This document shows positions 24,285-34,250 of a DNA stretch of 64,000 nucleotides, piece by piece. The translations under genes were made by a program, and so were the position numbers. A model generated the notes under the pieces. That model was not told the DNA's origin. It was given only the letters and a program-made list of their open reading frames with translations, and did no database searches. The stretch spans positions 1 through 64,000 of the forward strand of contig NZ_QXDC01000004.1 of the NCBI RefSeq assembly GCF_003550065.1, given 5' to 3'. Origin of the DNA: Hephaestia caeni. Its GTDB lineage: Bacteria > Pseudomonadota > Alphaproteobacteria > Sphingomonadales > Sphingomonadaceae. Positions within the stretch are counted from its first letter, which is position 1; each line of letters begins with the position of its first letter.

Positions 24285-27092
24285 TCAAAGGCGGAAGCGC
24301 ACCCCGGCTGCAAAGCGGCGGCCGAGCTTGTCGTAATAAGGCGATGATGTCGGCGTCGGGTTGAACGCGCTGATCGGCGTCAGCGGCGGATCGTTGTCGA
24401 ACAGATTGTCGATCTTGAAGAAGAGATCGACGCTGTTTTCGTCACCGGAGCCGAGCACGCGATAGCGCCCGGAGACGTTGAGGTAGGCGCGACCGCTGAT
24501 GTTGTTGTCCGTGATGTCGTATTGGCCGTAGGTCTTGTCCCACACGCCGCCATCCACGTAGAGGCCCGTCAAGGCGACGCGCACGGGGCCGCTATCGTAG
24601 GAAAGATTGACCGTCCCGCGCCAATGCGGGACGCCGCCGCCGACAACCTGCCCGGCACGATCGAGCACGATGTTGCCGTCCTTCTGGCTGAATTCCTTGA
24701 CGTAGGTCGCCAGCATTCGGAATTGCAGATCGCCCGACCACGAACTCACCAGGCGATCCACCGGCGTGCGGTAGGAAAGCTCGAAATCATACCCGCTCGT
24801 CCGCAGTTCCTGCAGGTTGAAATATTGCGAATACACCGTCGCGATTCCGTTCGTCGTCGGATCGCGGACGATGCCGGCGCAGGCCGGGGCCTGCCCGTTG
24901 TAGCAGGCGTCGATCGTGCCCTGGGCTCCCAGGGTCGTGATGGCACCGTCGAGATCGATCGAGAAATAGTCCACCGATGCCCGAAGGCCGGGAATGAAGC
25001 TCGGCGACAACACGACACCGACGGTGAACGTATCGGCTTCCTCGGGTTTGAGCAGCGGATTGCCCCCGGTGAAAGTCGGAATGCTGACCGTCGTATTTGT
25101 GAAGGGATCGTTCAGCGTCGGAATATTCTGCCGAAGCGACGAGAACAGTTCGTTGTTGTTTGGGGCACGGATGTCGCGCGACTGCGTTAATCGAACGCGG
25201 ATGTCGCGGATCGGTGAATAGTTGAGCCCGACCTTCCAGGTGGTGACGCCGCCGCTCGTGCTGTATTCGGCATAGCGGGCGGCGCCGTTGACTTCGAGAT
25301 TGTCCGCGAACGGCAACCCGACCGCGAGAGGAACCAGCGCCTCTACATAGGCCTCCTTCACGTTGTAGCCGCCCGAGATCGGCTGCGCGTTGACCTGGCG
25401 CCAGTTCATGATCTGCGAGTTGTAGTCGGAATCACCCTCCAGGTTGTCCTCACGATACTCAATACCCGTCGCGACGGACACGGGGCCGGCCCAGAGCGAA
25501 AACGGTTCGCCGTTGATGTTCAGCGCGAACACTTTCTGTTCGGAAACGGCATCCTGCCACGAATCGCCCGACACATAGGATTTGACGTCCGGGGAGATCG
25601 CTCCGGCACCGAACACATTCGCCGGCACGCACCCGTTACCGGGATCGGTCAGCGTGGAGCGGCAGATCGGGTCGCCCGTCACGGGGTCGAGGATCGAATC
25701 CACCGCCAGCCGCCATTGTTCCTGGAGGCGGTTCTCGATGACCTGGGCATAATAGCGGTTCTTGCTGTAGCTCAGATAGGATTCCCACTGCCAATCCCCG
25801 AGGACACCTCGGGCGCCGGCAACATAGCGGTGGTTGGTGTTTCTCGAATCCGGCCCGTCGAGGCCCAATTCCGGCTCGAGCCGCCCCAGGCGGAAGCTGC
25901 TGATGTGTTCGGCATCCATACGGGCGGCGATATCCGCCGGCAGGAACGCATTTTCTCGCGTGATCAGCAAACCGCGCGAGCCGAGGTCATTATGCTGCCC
26001 GGAATCGTACCAGGAATGCGTCCGCGTATACGACGCCTCGGCGAAAAAGGTTACGTTGTCAGTAAGATCGTAAGTAACCGTGCCGTACAAGGAATGCCGG
26101 TTGAGAGGCGCGACGCCTTCGCGCTGTTTGCCCGTCCAGCCGTCGTCGGTGCCGCCGATCATGTGCGTGGTGCCAACATTCGTGCCATATTCGAACGGCG
26201 CCGAAATGCCACCCGGCAGGAAATAGGTGCCCTTCAGCGGCCCGGTTGTGATGAGACCGCCGAAGGTGCCGCTGGCGAGCCGCGCGTTCGGTGAGATGAT
26301 CTGCCGATATTCGCCGTTGCCCGGCGCGTAGTTGGGATTGAGCACCAGCGCCCAATTGTCTTGACACCAATCACGCTTTTCGCACGTTTCCATGCCTTGG
26401 TTGTCGGTATACTCGCCGGCAAGAACGAGGTGCCCGCGCCCTTCCGCAAACTTCGTGCCCCACGCCAGCGATGCCGAATATTCCTCGCTGTCACCATATT
26501 CGGTGATGCCGTATTGCGCATCGCCCTTGAGACCCTCCAGCGTCGTGTTGAGCTGGAGGTTGACCATGCCCGCGACCGCATCCGATCCATAGGTTGCTGA
26601 TGCGCCGCCGGTGACGACGTTGACGCTTTGCACCAGCGCGGCCGGAACGACATTGATATCGGTTCCGCCCAAGGGGTTCGTCTGCGACACACGCCGCCCA
26701 TTGATGAGCACCAGCGTGCGCGCGGCCCCCAGGTTGCGCAACGCCACATATTGGGCACCCACACTGGTGGCGCCACCGTTACCGCTCGTCATCGGTGCGA
26801 TCGAGGGCAGTTCATAGAGCGACTGCGAGATATTGCGGTTTGCCTGCGTCTCCAGCGTCTCGGCCGCCATCACGGTTTCGGGAGTCGGCGATTCGAAGCC
26901 GTCGCGCTTCACGCGCGATGCGGTGACGACAACATTGCCTTCGCCGCTCGCCGTTTCCTGCTCGGGCGCGGCTTGTGACGCCGGCGCCTCCTCTTCGGGC
27001 GCAACCTGCTGCGCCGACGCCGGATGGGCCGAGGCAAAACATATCGTAAGCGCGGAAACGCCAAGCAAACGCGATCGTAGACTGATGGACAT
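24285..27092 (-). CDS. TonB-dependent outer-membrane receptor
   Basis: A 935-aa receptor with signal peptide (MSISLRSRLLGVSALTICFA...ASAQQ), a TonB-box-like NVVVTASR near residue 53, a plug domain (SLYELPSIAPMTS, LRNLGAARTLVLINGRRV, TGGASATYGSDAVAGMVN) and a long beta-barrel ending GVRFRL. It imports a substrate across the outer membrane using TonB energy. It lies between the enolase-superfamily gene and the M28-like peptidase and likely takes up the polymeric or conjugated substrate of the regulon. Confidence 0.9.
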   Translation of the reverse strand: MSISLRSRLLGVSALTICFASAHPASAQQVAPEEEAPASQAAPEQETASGEGNVVVTASRVKRDGFESPTPETVMAAETLETQANRNISQSLYELPSIAPMTSGNGGATSVGAQYVALRNLGAARTLVLINGRRVSQTNPLGGTDINVVPAALVQSVNVVTGGASATYGSDAVAGMVNLQLNTTLEGLKGDAQYGITEYGDSEEYSASLAWGTKFAEGRGHLVLAGEYTDNQGMETCEKRDWCQDNWALVLNPNYAPGNGEYRQIISPNARLASGTFGGLITTGPLKGTYFLPGGISAPFEYGTNVGTTHMIGGTDDGWTGKQREGVAPLNRHSLYGTVTYDLTDNVTFFAEASYTRTHSWYDSGQHNDLGSRGLLITRENAFLPADIAARMDAEHISSFRLGRLEPELGLDGPDSRNTNHRYVAGARGVLGDWQWESYLSYSKNRYYAQVIENRLQEQWRLAVDSILDPVTGDPICRSTLTDPGNGCVPANVFGAGAISPDVKSYVSGDSWQDAVSEQKVFALNINGEPFSLWAGPVSVATGIEYREDNLEGDSDYNSQIMNWRQVNAQPISGGYNVKEAYVEALVPLAVGLPFADNLEVNGAARYAEYSTSGGVTTWKVGLNYSPIRDIRVRLTQSRDIRAPNNNELFSSLRQNIPTLNDPFTNTTVSIPTFTGGNPLLKPEEADTFTVGVVLSPSFIPGLRASVDYFSIDLDGAITTLGAQGTIDACYNGQAPACAGIVRDPTTNGIATVYSQYFNLQELRTSGYDFELSYRTPVDRLVSSWSGDLQFRMLATYVKEFSQKDGNIVLDRAGQVVGGGVPHWRGTVNLSYDSGPVRVALTGLYVDGGVWDKTYGQYDITDNNISGRAYLNVSGRYRVLGSGDENSVDLFFKIDNLFDNDPPLTPISAFNPTPTSSPYYDKLGRRFAAGVRFRL

Positions 27093-27173
27093 ACATCCTC
27101 CCCTAAGATTTACCGGCCCGTGTTCGGGTATCGGCTCATTGTTTTCCTCGCCCGCCGATGCGGTGTCGGGCGG

Positions 27174-28406
27174 CTAGAAACGTTCTTCGATGAGATCCGC
27201 CGGAATGACGACGCCGAGACCGGGCCGCTTGGGTACCGGTAGATACCCTTCCTTATCGAGCTTCGGCCCGTCGGCGAAGATCGACCATATCTGGTGGAAA
27301 TCCTGGAAGGGCGGATTGTGCTGCACTTCCATATGCGGCGTAAGGTCGAAGGTGCCGTAGGCTGCCTGGGGCTGCGTCGCCGCCAGATGGATGTGGCAAA
27401 CCACGGCGAGGATATGCCCCGCATGCGGCACGACGCGTCGGTTGTGGGTGAAGGCCATCGCCTCGATCTGGCGATAGAGCGTAGGGCCGACGACGCTGCA
27501 ATCGGTGTTCAGGATATCGTAGCAACCCTGATCGACATAGGTCCGGAATTCGGAAAGCGCCGTATTGCCTTCCCCTCCGGCCAGTCGCATCTGGTGCAAC
27601 TGGCTGCGCAGGCGCGCGAGCCCTTCGTAATCGTGGCGGCCGAGCGGCTCTTCCAGCCAGTACAGGCCCAAATCCTGATAGGCGAGCGCGGTCTCGATCG
27701 CACGCGGATAATCCCACAGCGACAGCAACTGTGTCGCCGCGCCATAAGGCCCGGCCTTGTTGGCGTCGGTAAGGATCACGAAATCGTCGCCCAACGCTTT
27801 GCGAACACCTTCGATCAACGCAATGTCTTCGCGCATGGTGGGAAAGCTGGAGCGCATCTTGACGGCCTTGAATCCGTCGTTCCGGACCTGCGTGGCGCAA
27901 CGGATGCGCTCGGCAACGCCGTCTCCGATGCCCAGCGTGGCGCCATAAGGGAGCACGCGATCCATGCCGCCGCCCCACAGCTTGGCCAGGGGCTGGTTGC
28001 ACGCCTTGCCGACGAGGTCCCAAAGCGCGATCTCGACCCCCGTGCCCCAGCGCCCCTGAACCTGCAACCAACGGGCATGAAGACCGACATCGAAGGGATC
28101 TCTCCCGATCAGGCGCTCTTTCGCGCGCTCGAGCTGTTGCGCGTCGATTCCCGGGCCAATCCCGACGGGGCCCTGATCGGTATGGATTTCCGTCATGGTG
28201 AAGCCACCGACGCGCGCGGGAAAGCGCGCGGGCGGCTCATGAAAACGGCTCTCGTACACGCCGAGATCGCGCACCGTGCGAAGCCGTGCGACCTTGATGT
28301 CGGTGATCCGAAGGGGCGGCGCCACCGATTGCGCCATCAATGTGCCCGGCAGCGCGAAGGCGGGGAGCCCCGCAGCAAACGCCGTCAGCAAGGTTCTGCG
28401 ATCCAT
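27174..28406 (-). CDS. Tat-exported enolase-superfamily (mandelate racemase/galactonate dehydratase-like) protein
   Basis: A 410-aa enolase-superfamily protein. The capping domain spans roughly 30-150. The barrel carries Lys183 (FKAVKMR), metal ligands Asp214 (LTDANKAG), Glu252 (WLEEP) and Glu279 (GGEGN), and a catalytic His328 (VVPHAG), so an acid-sugar dehydratase or racemase is likely. Unusually for this superfamily it begins with an export signal (MDRRTLLTAFAAGLPAFALPG, shown here as residues 1-21), with a twin arginine, implying periplasmic dehydration of the substrate. It heads the minus-strand operon with the TonB receptor, peptidase and DUF6282 genes. A predicted IclR operator lies about 100 bp upstream. 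Confidence 0.8.
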   Translation of the reverse strand: MDRRTLLTAFAAGLPAFALPGTLMAQSVAPPLRITDIKVARLRTVRDLGVYESRFHEPPARFPARVGGFTMTEIHTDQGPVGIGPGIDAQQLERAKERLIGRDPFDVGLHARWLQVQGRWGTGVEIALWDLVGKACNQPLAKLWGGGMDRVLPYGATLGIGDGVAERIRCATQVRNDGFKAVKMRSSFPTMREDIALIEGVRKALGDDFVILTDANKAGPYGAATQLLSLWDYPRAIETALAYQDLGLYWLEEPLGRHDYEGLARLRSQLHQMRLAGGEGNTALSEFRTYVDQGCYDILNTDCSVVGPTLYRQIEAMAFTHNRRVVPHAGHILAVVCHIHLAATQPQAAYGTFDLTPHMEVQHNPPFQDFHQIWSIFADGPKLDKEGYLPVPKRPGLGVVIPADLIEERF

Positions 28407-28819
28407 CGGTTCCTCTACCCCTGAATGAGCGCGACGTTGGATGTGCTTTCGTCTGCGGAATTAGGGGTTGGGGAGGCTCCAAATTGAAGATCGAATACGC
28501 CGCATTCCATTGCACGAAACGCTGCTGTCGTTCGGATCGGGCCGCCGATCGCGCGTAAATGCAAGGATAACGGCGGGAAACGCGGCCGCGACTGTTGGAT
28601 ATGGATGGCGCTGCAATACCCGCCCGAAGCCCCCGCGCGCAGCGCGCGGACACGAGAGGCATGGAGGCTGCGGGAGCAATGCACGACCCGCTTGCGGTTG
28701 CGGACCGGCGGGTAACGATCGATGCACGCGATGCACCCGCTCCCGCCCGGTCGCCTTGCGGCGCCGATTCGGCGCGGCGCGGATATCGTCTACCGCCTGC
28801 CTCGACCGGCCGTCTTCAA
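28407..28819. other. Intergenic region between thiolase and enolase-type genes
   Basis: About 410 bp, no credible gene. It includes the predicted operator at 28504-28520 close to the enolase-type gene. The thiolase-proximal part is GC-rich with GCGCGCAGCGCGCG-like dyads near 28632-28650 and contains no clear T-run terminator. Confidence 0.4.
28504..28520. promoter_or_regulatory. Predicted IclR operator, enolase-type operon promoter
   Basis: ATTCCATTGCACGAAAC fits RTTCCRYNRNWCGRAAY exactly and matches the 20002 copy at 13 of 17 positions. It lies 98 bp before the enolase-type start on the minus strand. Confidence 0.5.
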
Positions 28820-30025
28820 TCAGGTCCGCTCGAGCAGCAGCGCCACGCCCTGCCCGACGCCGACGCACATGAAAACCAGTGCATGGCGGCCGCCGGTGCG
28901 ATGCAATTCCTCGACGGCGGTCATCGTTATTCTCGCCCCCGACATCCCCAGGGGATGGCCCAGCGCGATCGCGCCGCCATTCGGGTTGACGCGCGTGTCG
29001 GCCAGCGGATCGATGCCGAGCGCGCGACAGGTGGCAATCGCCTGGCTGGCGAACGCTTCGTTCAACTCGATCACGTCGAGCTGGTCGACCGAAAGCCCGG
29101 TGCGCGCCAATAGTCTACGCGCCGCCTCGATCGGGCCGATGCCCATCACGCGCGGCGCGATGCCCGCCGCCGCGATGCCGAGCACCCGCGCGCGCGGAAC
29201 CAGGCCGTTGGCCTTTGCCGCGGCTTCGGACGCGACGATCATGGCCGCCGCGCCGTCGTTGAGCCCCGACGCATTCCCCGCGGTGATGGTGCCGCCCGCC
29301 CCCAGTGCCGGTTTCAGCTTCGCCAGCGCCTCGGCATCGGTATCCCGCGGATGCTCGTCGCGGTCGAAAACGATGGGGTCGCCTTTACGCTGCGGAATGT
29401 CGACCGGGATGATTTCCACCGCCAGCCGGCCATCGGCTTGCGCCTTCGCCGCCTTTTTCTGGCTGGCGAGCGCGAACGCGTCCTGTTCGGCTCGACCGAC
29501 CTCGCATTCCGCCGCGACATTCTCCCCGGTCTGCACCATCGAATCGACGCCGTAGCGCTCGCGCATCCTGGGATTGACGAACCGCCAGCCGAGCGTGGTG
29601 TCTTCCACCTTCTGGGCGCGGTCGAACGGCTTGGCCGCCTTTCCCATCACAAAGGGCGCGCGCGTCATATGCTCGACGCCGCCCGCGATCATCAGATCGC
29701 AGTCGCCCGAACGGATCGCCCGCGCCGCCAGCCCGACGGCATCGAGGCCAGAGGCGCACAGGCGATTGACCGTCACGCCGGGGACCGTCTCCGGAAGGCC
29801 GGCAAGCAGCACGGCCATCCGCGCAACGTTGCGATTGTCCTCGCCTGCCTGGTTGGCACAGCCCAGCACGACATCGTCGATCGCGTTCCAGTCGACGCCG
29901 GGGTTGCGCGCCATCAACGCCTTGAGGGGCAAGGCGGCGAGATCGTCGGTACGTACGGCGCTCAGCGCGCCGTTGAGCTTTCCGATCGGTGTACGGATGG
30001 CATCGCAGACATAGGCGTCGGTCAA
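28820..30025 (-). CDS. pcaF: 3-oxoadipyl-CoA/acetyl-CoA C-acyltransferase (thiolase)
   Basis: A 401-aa thiolase. Nucleophile Cys90 is in [11 protein letters not shown], the histidine in [16 protein letters not shown] and the second cysteine in [15 protein letters not shown] is also present. The start [16 protein letters not shown] and pairing with 3-oxoacid CoA-transferase genes point to 3-oxoadipyl-CoA thiolase, the last step of the beta-ketoadipate pathway giving succinyl-CoA and acetyl-CoA. The TTG start at 30025 has GGAGA upstream and overlaps the stop of the CoA-transferase beta gene. An ordinary acetyl-CoA acetyltransferase remains possible. Confidence 0.85.
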   Translation of the reverse strand: MTDAYVCDAIRTPIGKLNGALSAVRTDDLAALPLKALMARNPGVDWNAIDDVVLGCANQAGEDNRNVARMAVLLAGLPETVPGVTVNRLCASGLDAVGLAARAIRSGDCDLMIAGGVEHMTRAPFVMGKAAKPFDRAQKVEDTTLGWRFVNPRMRERYGVDSMVQTGENVAAECEVGRAEQDAFALASQKKAAKAQADGRLAVEIIPVDIPQRKGDPIVFDRDEHPRDTDAEALAKLKPALGAGGTITAGNASGLNDGAAAMIVASEAAAKANGLVPRARVLGIAAAGIAPRVMGIGPIEAARRLLARTGLSVDQLDVIELNEAFASQAIATCRALGIDPLADTRVNPNGGAIALGHPLGMSGARITMTAVEELHRTGGRHALVFMCVGVGQGVALLLERT

Positions 30026-30696
30026 AAAGAGTCTCCATCGATGGCGGCGTGTATCTTGAGCGACGCGTCGACCGTGAACGCCGCGCCGGTCTTTGCCCGC
30101 ATTTCGTCGAGCATCACGCCCGGTGCAAGCTCGATCAGTCGCAAGCCAGGCTTGTCGCACGCCAGCACGCCGAGATCGGTAATGATGAGATCGACGCAAC
30201 CGGCGCCGGTGAGCGGCAACGCGCAGGCGTCGACGATCTTGGAGTCACCGTGCTTGCTGACATGTTCCATGACGACGACGATGCGCTTCACCCCTGCGAC
30301 GAGGTCCATCGCGCCGCCCATTCCCTTGACCATCTTGCCGGGAATTGCCCAGTTCGCGATGTCGCCATTGGCGGCAACCTCCAGCGCGCCGAGCACTGTG
30401 AGATCGATATGCCCGCCGCGGATCATGGCAAAACTGTCGGCGGACGAAAAAATGCTGGAAGTGGGCAATGCCGTGATCGTCTGCTTGCCGGCGTTGATGA
30501 GATCGGGGTCGACCTCGTCCTCCTCTGGAAACGCCCCCATGCCGAGAATACCGTTCTCCGATTGCAGCGTCACTTCCACGCCCGCGGGGATATGGTTTGC
30601 CACCAGCGTCGGTATCCCGATGCCGAGATTGGCGTAATAGCCGTCCTTCAGTTCCTGCGCCGCGCGCGCGGCCATCTGATCGCGGTCCCAGGCCAT
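30022..30696 (-). CDS. pcaJ: 3-oxoacid (3-oxoadipate) CoA-transferase, beta subunit
   Basis: A 224-aa subunit B carrying the catalytic glutamate Glu47 in [11 protein letters not shown] and the family motif [19 protein letters not shown]. It transfers CoA from succinyl-CoA to a 3-oxoacid. ATG 30696 has GAGGA upstream and overlaps the alpha-subunit stop (TGATG). The chain order alpha, beta, thiolase in one operon is that of pcaIJF. Confidence 0.88.
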   Translation of the reverse strand: MAWDRDQMAARAAQELKDGYYANLGIGIPTLVANHIPAGVEVTLQSENGILGMGAFPEEDEVDPDLINAGKQTITALPTSSIFSSADSFAMIRGGHIDLTVLGALEVAANGDIANWAIPGKMVKGMGGAMDLVAGVKRIVVVMEHVSKHGDSKIVDACALPLTGAGCVDLIITDLGVLACDKPGLRLIELAPGVMLDEMRAKTGAAFTVDASLKIHAAIDGDSF

Positions 30697-31406
30697 CAGC
30701 AGATCCTCCCTGCGCGCGTTGTCCGCTTCTCGATACGCTTTTCGTTGATCGTGCTCTTGACGACGCGGTCGACGTAGATGCCCGGCGTATGGACACAATC
30801 GGGGTCGAAGGTGCCGGCCGGCACCAACTCCTCGACCTCGGCGACGGTGATCCTGCCGGCCGTCGCCATGTTCGGATTGAAGTTCCGCGCCGTCCTGCGA
30901 AACATCAGGTTGCCGGCGGGATCGCTACGCCACGCCTTGATGATCGCAAGATCCGCGCGCAGCCAGGTCTCCCGAATGTAGCGAACCCCCTCGAATTCCT
31001 CGACCGGCTTTCCCTCGGCGACCACGGTGCCGTAGCCGGTCCTGGTATAAAAAGCCGGGATACCCGCACCCCCCGCACGAATCCGCTCGGCGAGGGTGCC
31101 TTGCGGATTCAGTTCCAGTTCCAGCGCACCCGAAAGATATTGCTGCTCGAACAGTTTGTTGTCCCCGACATAAGACGAGATCATTTTCTTCACCTGCCGG
31201 CTTTCCAGCAGCATCCACAGGCCGAAACCATTGGCGCCGGCATTGTTGGAAATGACGGTCAGTTCCTTCACGCCCGCCGCCCGGATTTCCGGTATCAGGC
31301 TCTCGGGATTACCCGACAGGCCGAAACCGCCGGACATGATCGTCATGCCGTCGAACAGCAGGCCGTCGAGCGCCGCTCGCGGGCTGTCGTAGATCTTGTC
31401 CGTCAT
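30696..31406 (-). CDS. pcaI: 3-oxoacid (3-oxoadipate) CoA-transferase, alpha subunit
   Basis: A 236-aa subunit A. Glycine-rich [27 protein letters not shown] and [22 protein letters not shown] are signatures of the SCOT/PcaI alpha fold. GGAG lies seven bases before the ATG. The gene sits 114 bp after the aldolase gene and is probably transcribed with it. Together with the beta subunit it activates 3-oxoadipate or a related acid. Confidence 0.88.
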   Translation of the reverse strand: MTDKIYDSPRAALDGLLFDGMTIMSGGFGLSGNPESLIPEIRAAGVKELTVISNNAGANGFGLWMLLESRQVKKMISSYVGDNKLFEQQYLSGALELELNPQGTLAERIRAGGAGIPAFYTRTGYGTVVAEGKPVEEFEGVRYIRETWLRADLAIIKAWRSDPAGNLMFRRTARNFNPNMATAGRITVAEVEELVPAGTFDPDCVHTPGIYVDRVVKSTINEKRIEKRTTRAGRIC

Positions 31407-31520
31407 GCTCGCTCCAGAAATGTCGGGGTGAATATCCCGTCAAAGCCTTCGTCGCTCACCGCAATCATGCAGCAGGACAGCTAACGGCGCGGGGAAATCG
31501 TGCCGTCTCTCGCGCGCCGT

Positions 31521-32303
31521 TCATGTGCCTTCGGGGGTCAGCCGCTCGCACCGCAACGCCGCTTCGGTGACGATCTGCGACGCCTTCGCTTTCAGGTACG
31601 ATTGGTCCGATCCGAGAACGATCGCGCGCGCGCCTAGGTCGATCAGGCGATCGGCCTCGGGCCACCCCGCGGCAAAGGCGCATATCGCCTTTCCGTGTTG
31701 CCTGGCGGCTGCCGCGATCGATCGGGCCGCCATCCAGATTTCCGGCGCGTCGCTGGATGCCGCACGCATCGATACCGCAAGGTCGCCCCGCCCGATAAAC
31801 AGCCCGTCGATTCCTTCACAGGCCGCGATCTCCGCCGCTCGATCGACGGCAGCCGCATCCTCGATCTGCGCGATAACGACGATTTCGCGATCGACGGCCG
31901 CGATCGCCTCGCGCATCGCGCCGCGATTGCGCGTCGACCGAACCGCTCCCGAATACCCGCGACCAGCCCTGTAGCGGCAAGCCGCAGCCGCGCGGCGCGC
32001 GGTTGCGGCATCGCCGACATGCGGCAGCAGAATGCCCGCCGCGCCGCCATCGAGCGCCGCCAATATGACGCTCGGCTCGCTGGTCGGCACGCGGACGAGC
32101 GCGGGAAGGCCGCGTGACCGCGCTGCGAACAGCAGGATATCGAGCGACCGGCGGTCGAGCGGGGCATGTTCCTGGTCAAGCACAACGAAATCGATCGCGC
32201 TATCGGTCAACATCTCAATGACCGATAGGTCGCCGATTTTAACGAAGGTACCAATGGTCAGATCGCCGCCCTGGAATTTCGAACGAAAATCTTCGTTATT
32301 CAT
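31521..32303 (-). CDS. HpcH/HpaI-family class II pyruvate aldolase
   Basis: A 260-aa metal-dependent aldolase of the HpaI/GarL/RhmA group. Recognisable features are LTDSAIDFVVLDQEHAPLD, ALDGGAAGILLPHVGDA and IAQIEDAAAVDRA with the metal-ligand glutamate, and GIDGLFIGRGDLA. These enzymes split 4-hydroxy-2-oxo acids into pyruvate (or oxaloacetate) and an aldehyde or oxo acid. It is divergent from the IclR gene and begins the operon leading into pcaIJF, so it may cleave the ring-derived intermediate before the CoA-dependent step. Confidence 0.8.
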   Translation of the reverse strand: MNNEDFRSKFQGGDLTIGTFVKIGDLSVIEMLTDSAIDFVVLDQEHAPLDRRSLDILLFAARSRGLPALVRVPTSEPSVILAALDGGAAGILLPHVGDAATARRAAAACRYRAGRGYSGAVRSTRNRGAMREAIAAVDREIVVIAQIEDAAAVDRAAEIAACEGIDGLFIGRGDLAVSMRAASSDAPEIWMAARSIAAAARQHGKAICAFAAGWPEADRLIDLGARAIVLGSDQSYLKAKASQIVTEAALRCERLTPEGT

Positions 32304-32478
32304 ACAATTCTTCGCAATTTTGATATTTTCATTTTTCTATTGTCAATTATTGAATGATCTCTATAGGTATTTACTAATATTATAGACGATCTATTCAAAT
32401 TTATTGACGTGATGCCCGGATATTCCGTATGCTGACTTTCGCCGTCGGATGCGCGAAGCTCCACTCCATTCTCGCACC

Positions 32479-32495
32479 GTTCCGCATGGAGGAAT
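32479..32495. promoter_or_regulatory. Weak IclR operator candidate at the iclR-type gene itself
   Basis: GTTCCGCATGGAGGAAT agrees with the RTTCCRYNRNWCGRAAY pattern at 14 of 17 positions and ends directly at the ATG. It includes the GGAGGA ribosome site, so the similarity may be partly coincidental. It would permit autorepression. Confidence 0.3.
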
Positions 32496-33311
32496 ATGCA
32501 ACCCGGCCTTTCCGAACCCGACCCGCAGGACATGGGCTGCGCTGGACGCAAGGATGGCCATGTCCAATCGGTGGTCCGGGCGCTCAGGCTTCTTGAATCG
32601 CTGAATCGGCGCAACGTCAGTTCGGTTGCCCAGCTCCACAAGGAAACGTCGCTCCCCAAGCCGACGATCGTGCGGATGCTCAAGACGCTTGTCGCCGAAG
32701 GGTATATCTCGAGCGATCACCGACAAAGCGGCTACAGCGTCACCGCGCGCGTCAATTCGCTGAGCTGCGGCTACCATGATGATCCTATGGTGGTGGAGAT
32801 GGCCAAGCCCTGGGCGATCGCCCTGACCCGGAAATTCGGCTGGCCGACGGGCGTCGGGCTGCTGGATCAGAACGCCGTCGTCATCCGGTTCAGCACGATT
32901 CCGGATAGCACGATCTCTCCGTTTCATTCGTCGCTCAACCTGCGCATGGGGCTGATTTCCCGCGCGCTGGGCCTCGCCTATTTCGCCTTCTGCTCGAACA
33001 GCGAGCAAAAGCTTCTCCTCAAGCAGCTCGACGAGGCCGACAAGACCTTGCTCGGAGAACGCGAATCGGGCTGGCTCGACCGCCGCGTCAATATCGCGCG
33101 CAAAAACGGGTTCGCCCATCGTGATCCAGGCGTTGAGCCTCGCAATTCCGATACCGTGGCCGTGCCGATCATGGTTCGGAACCGCGTCGCCGCGACGATC
33201 GGCCTGACCTATTTTCGCGTGGGCGTCTCGCAGACCGATCTCAAGGCGTTCGCGACCAGCCTGAAGAAGACCGCCGCCGAGATCGGCGCGCGTATCGAGG
33301 ACCTCGCTTAA
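32496..33311 (+). CDS. IclR-family transcriptional regulator
   Basis: A 271-aa regulator. The N-terminal winged helix-turn-helix (about 22-80) includes SVVRALRLLESLNRRNVSS and LPKPTIVRMLKTLVAEGYI. The C-terminal effector domain (about 95-265) resembles the MhpR/PcaR type that binds aromatic acids or intermediates. ATG 32496 has GGAGGA upstream. It is divergent from the aldolase-pcaIJF operon and central in the cluster. It is the natural candidate to bind the four close dyads at 17196, 20002, 28504 and 35858. Confidence 0.85.
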   Translation: MQPGLSEPDPQDMGCAGRKDGHVQSVVRALRLLESLNRRNVSSVAQLHKETSLPKPTIVRMLKTLVAEGYISSDHRQSGYSVTARVNSLSCGYHDDPMVVEMAKPWAIALTRKFGWPTGVGLLDQNAVVIRFSTIPDSTISPFHSSLNLRMGLISRALGLAYFAFCSNSEQKLLLKQLDEADKTLLGERESGWLDRRVNIARKNGFAHRDPGVEPRNSDTVAVPIMVRNRVAATIGLTYFRVGVSQTDLKAFATSLKKTAAEIGARIEDLA

Positions 33312-33365
33312 CGGCGATAGCGCGATGACGAGACGCGCGCCCGCACCAGGCGACCCCAACCGCGT

Positions 33366-34166
33366 TCAAACGAAGCCGTACAGCGCCGCGGGATTGGCGA
33401 CCAGCAACCGATGGCGCTCGTCTGGTGTCGGCGCGAACTGTGGGATGAGCTGAACCAGATCAGCATTGTCGACAGGATCGGCAAGATTGGGATGGGGAAA
33501 GTCGGAGCCCCACAAGGCGCGGTCGGGGGCGGCTTCCAGGAGCGCGCGCGCGAACGGCACGGCCGCGCGGTAGGGCGACGGCGCCATCCGCTCCGCGCAA
33601 GACAGCTTCACCCAGCCATTGTCGCGGCGAACCAGGTCGAGCAGCGCCCGGAAAGCCGGCTGGCCGAGGCCGAGCCCGGTTTCCACGCGGCCCATATGAT
33701 CGATCACGAACGGCACGTCGAGACTGGCGATCTCGTCGCGAAGTTCCAGGATATCCTCCCCCTTCAAATGGAACACAATGTGCCAATCCAGGCTGGCGGC
33801 TCGCGCGACCGCCGCGCGAAACTCGCCGGGATCGGGATAACCGCCCAGCGATTTGACGAAATTGAACCTGATGCCGCGAACGCCGGCCTCGTTCATCTGC
33901 TCCAGCGTGCGATCGTCGATCGTGCTGTCGATGATCGCGACCCCGCGATAGGCATCCGGCCGCCACGCCAGCGCATCGAGCATGGCGCGGTTGTCGGTGC
34001 CGTGGGCGCTCGCCTGGATGACGACGGCCCGGTCGATCCCGAGCCCGCGATGGAGCGCCGCCAGCACTTCCTTCGGTGAATCCGCGGGATCGTATTTGCG
34101 ATCGGCGGCGAACGGAAAACGGGTTGCCGGGCCAAAGATATGGCAATGCGTATCACAGCTAAACAA
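33366..34166 (-). CDS. LigI-like 2-pyrone-4,6-dicarboxylate hydrolase family amidohydrolase
   Basis: A 266-aa amidohydrolase of the LigI type. Metal ligands begin at THCHIFGP (His7, His9). It continues with HIVFHLKGEDI, VIDHMGRVE and the late LWGSDFPHPN aspartate. LigI opens the lactone of 2-pyrone-4,6-dicarboxylate in gallate/protocatechuate 4,5-cleavage; other members hydrolyse sugar lactones or isomuconolactone-like rings, so the exact substrate is open. The TTG start at 34166 precedes the conserved FSCDTHCH. It is last in the operon after the two hydratase subunits. Confidence 0.75.
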   Translation of the reverse strand: MFSCDTHCHIFGPATRFPFAADRKYDPADSPKEVLAALHRGLGIDRAVVIQASAHGTDNRAMLDALAWRPDAYRGVAIIDSTIDDRTLEQMNEAGVRGIRFNFVKSLGGYPDPGEFRAAVARAASLDWHIVFHLKGEDILELRDEIASLDVPFVIDHMGRVETGLGLGQPAFRALLDLVRRDNGWVKLSCAERMAPSPYRAAVPFARALLEAAPDRALWGSDFPHPNLADPVDNADLVQLIPQFAPTPDERHRLLVANPAALYGFV

Positions 34167-34213
34167 TGGCGGCTCGAACGGAGCGGCGTTGGCGCTGGTT
34201 GGTATGGCGGCTC

Positions 34214-34229
34214 TCCTTCGCGCGAAGGA
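34214..34229. repeat. Perfect 16-bp palindrome between hydratase and lactonase genes
   Basis: TCCTTCGCGCGAAGGA is fully self-complementary. It can form a small hairpin in the mRNA between the beta-subunit stop and the lactonase TTG and may tune processing or expression. No T-run follows. Confidence 0.35.
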
Positions 34230-34250
34230 TAGCGAGTCACACCTCCGGGC

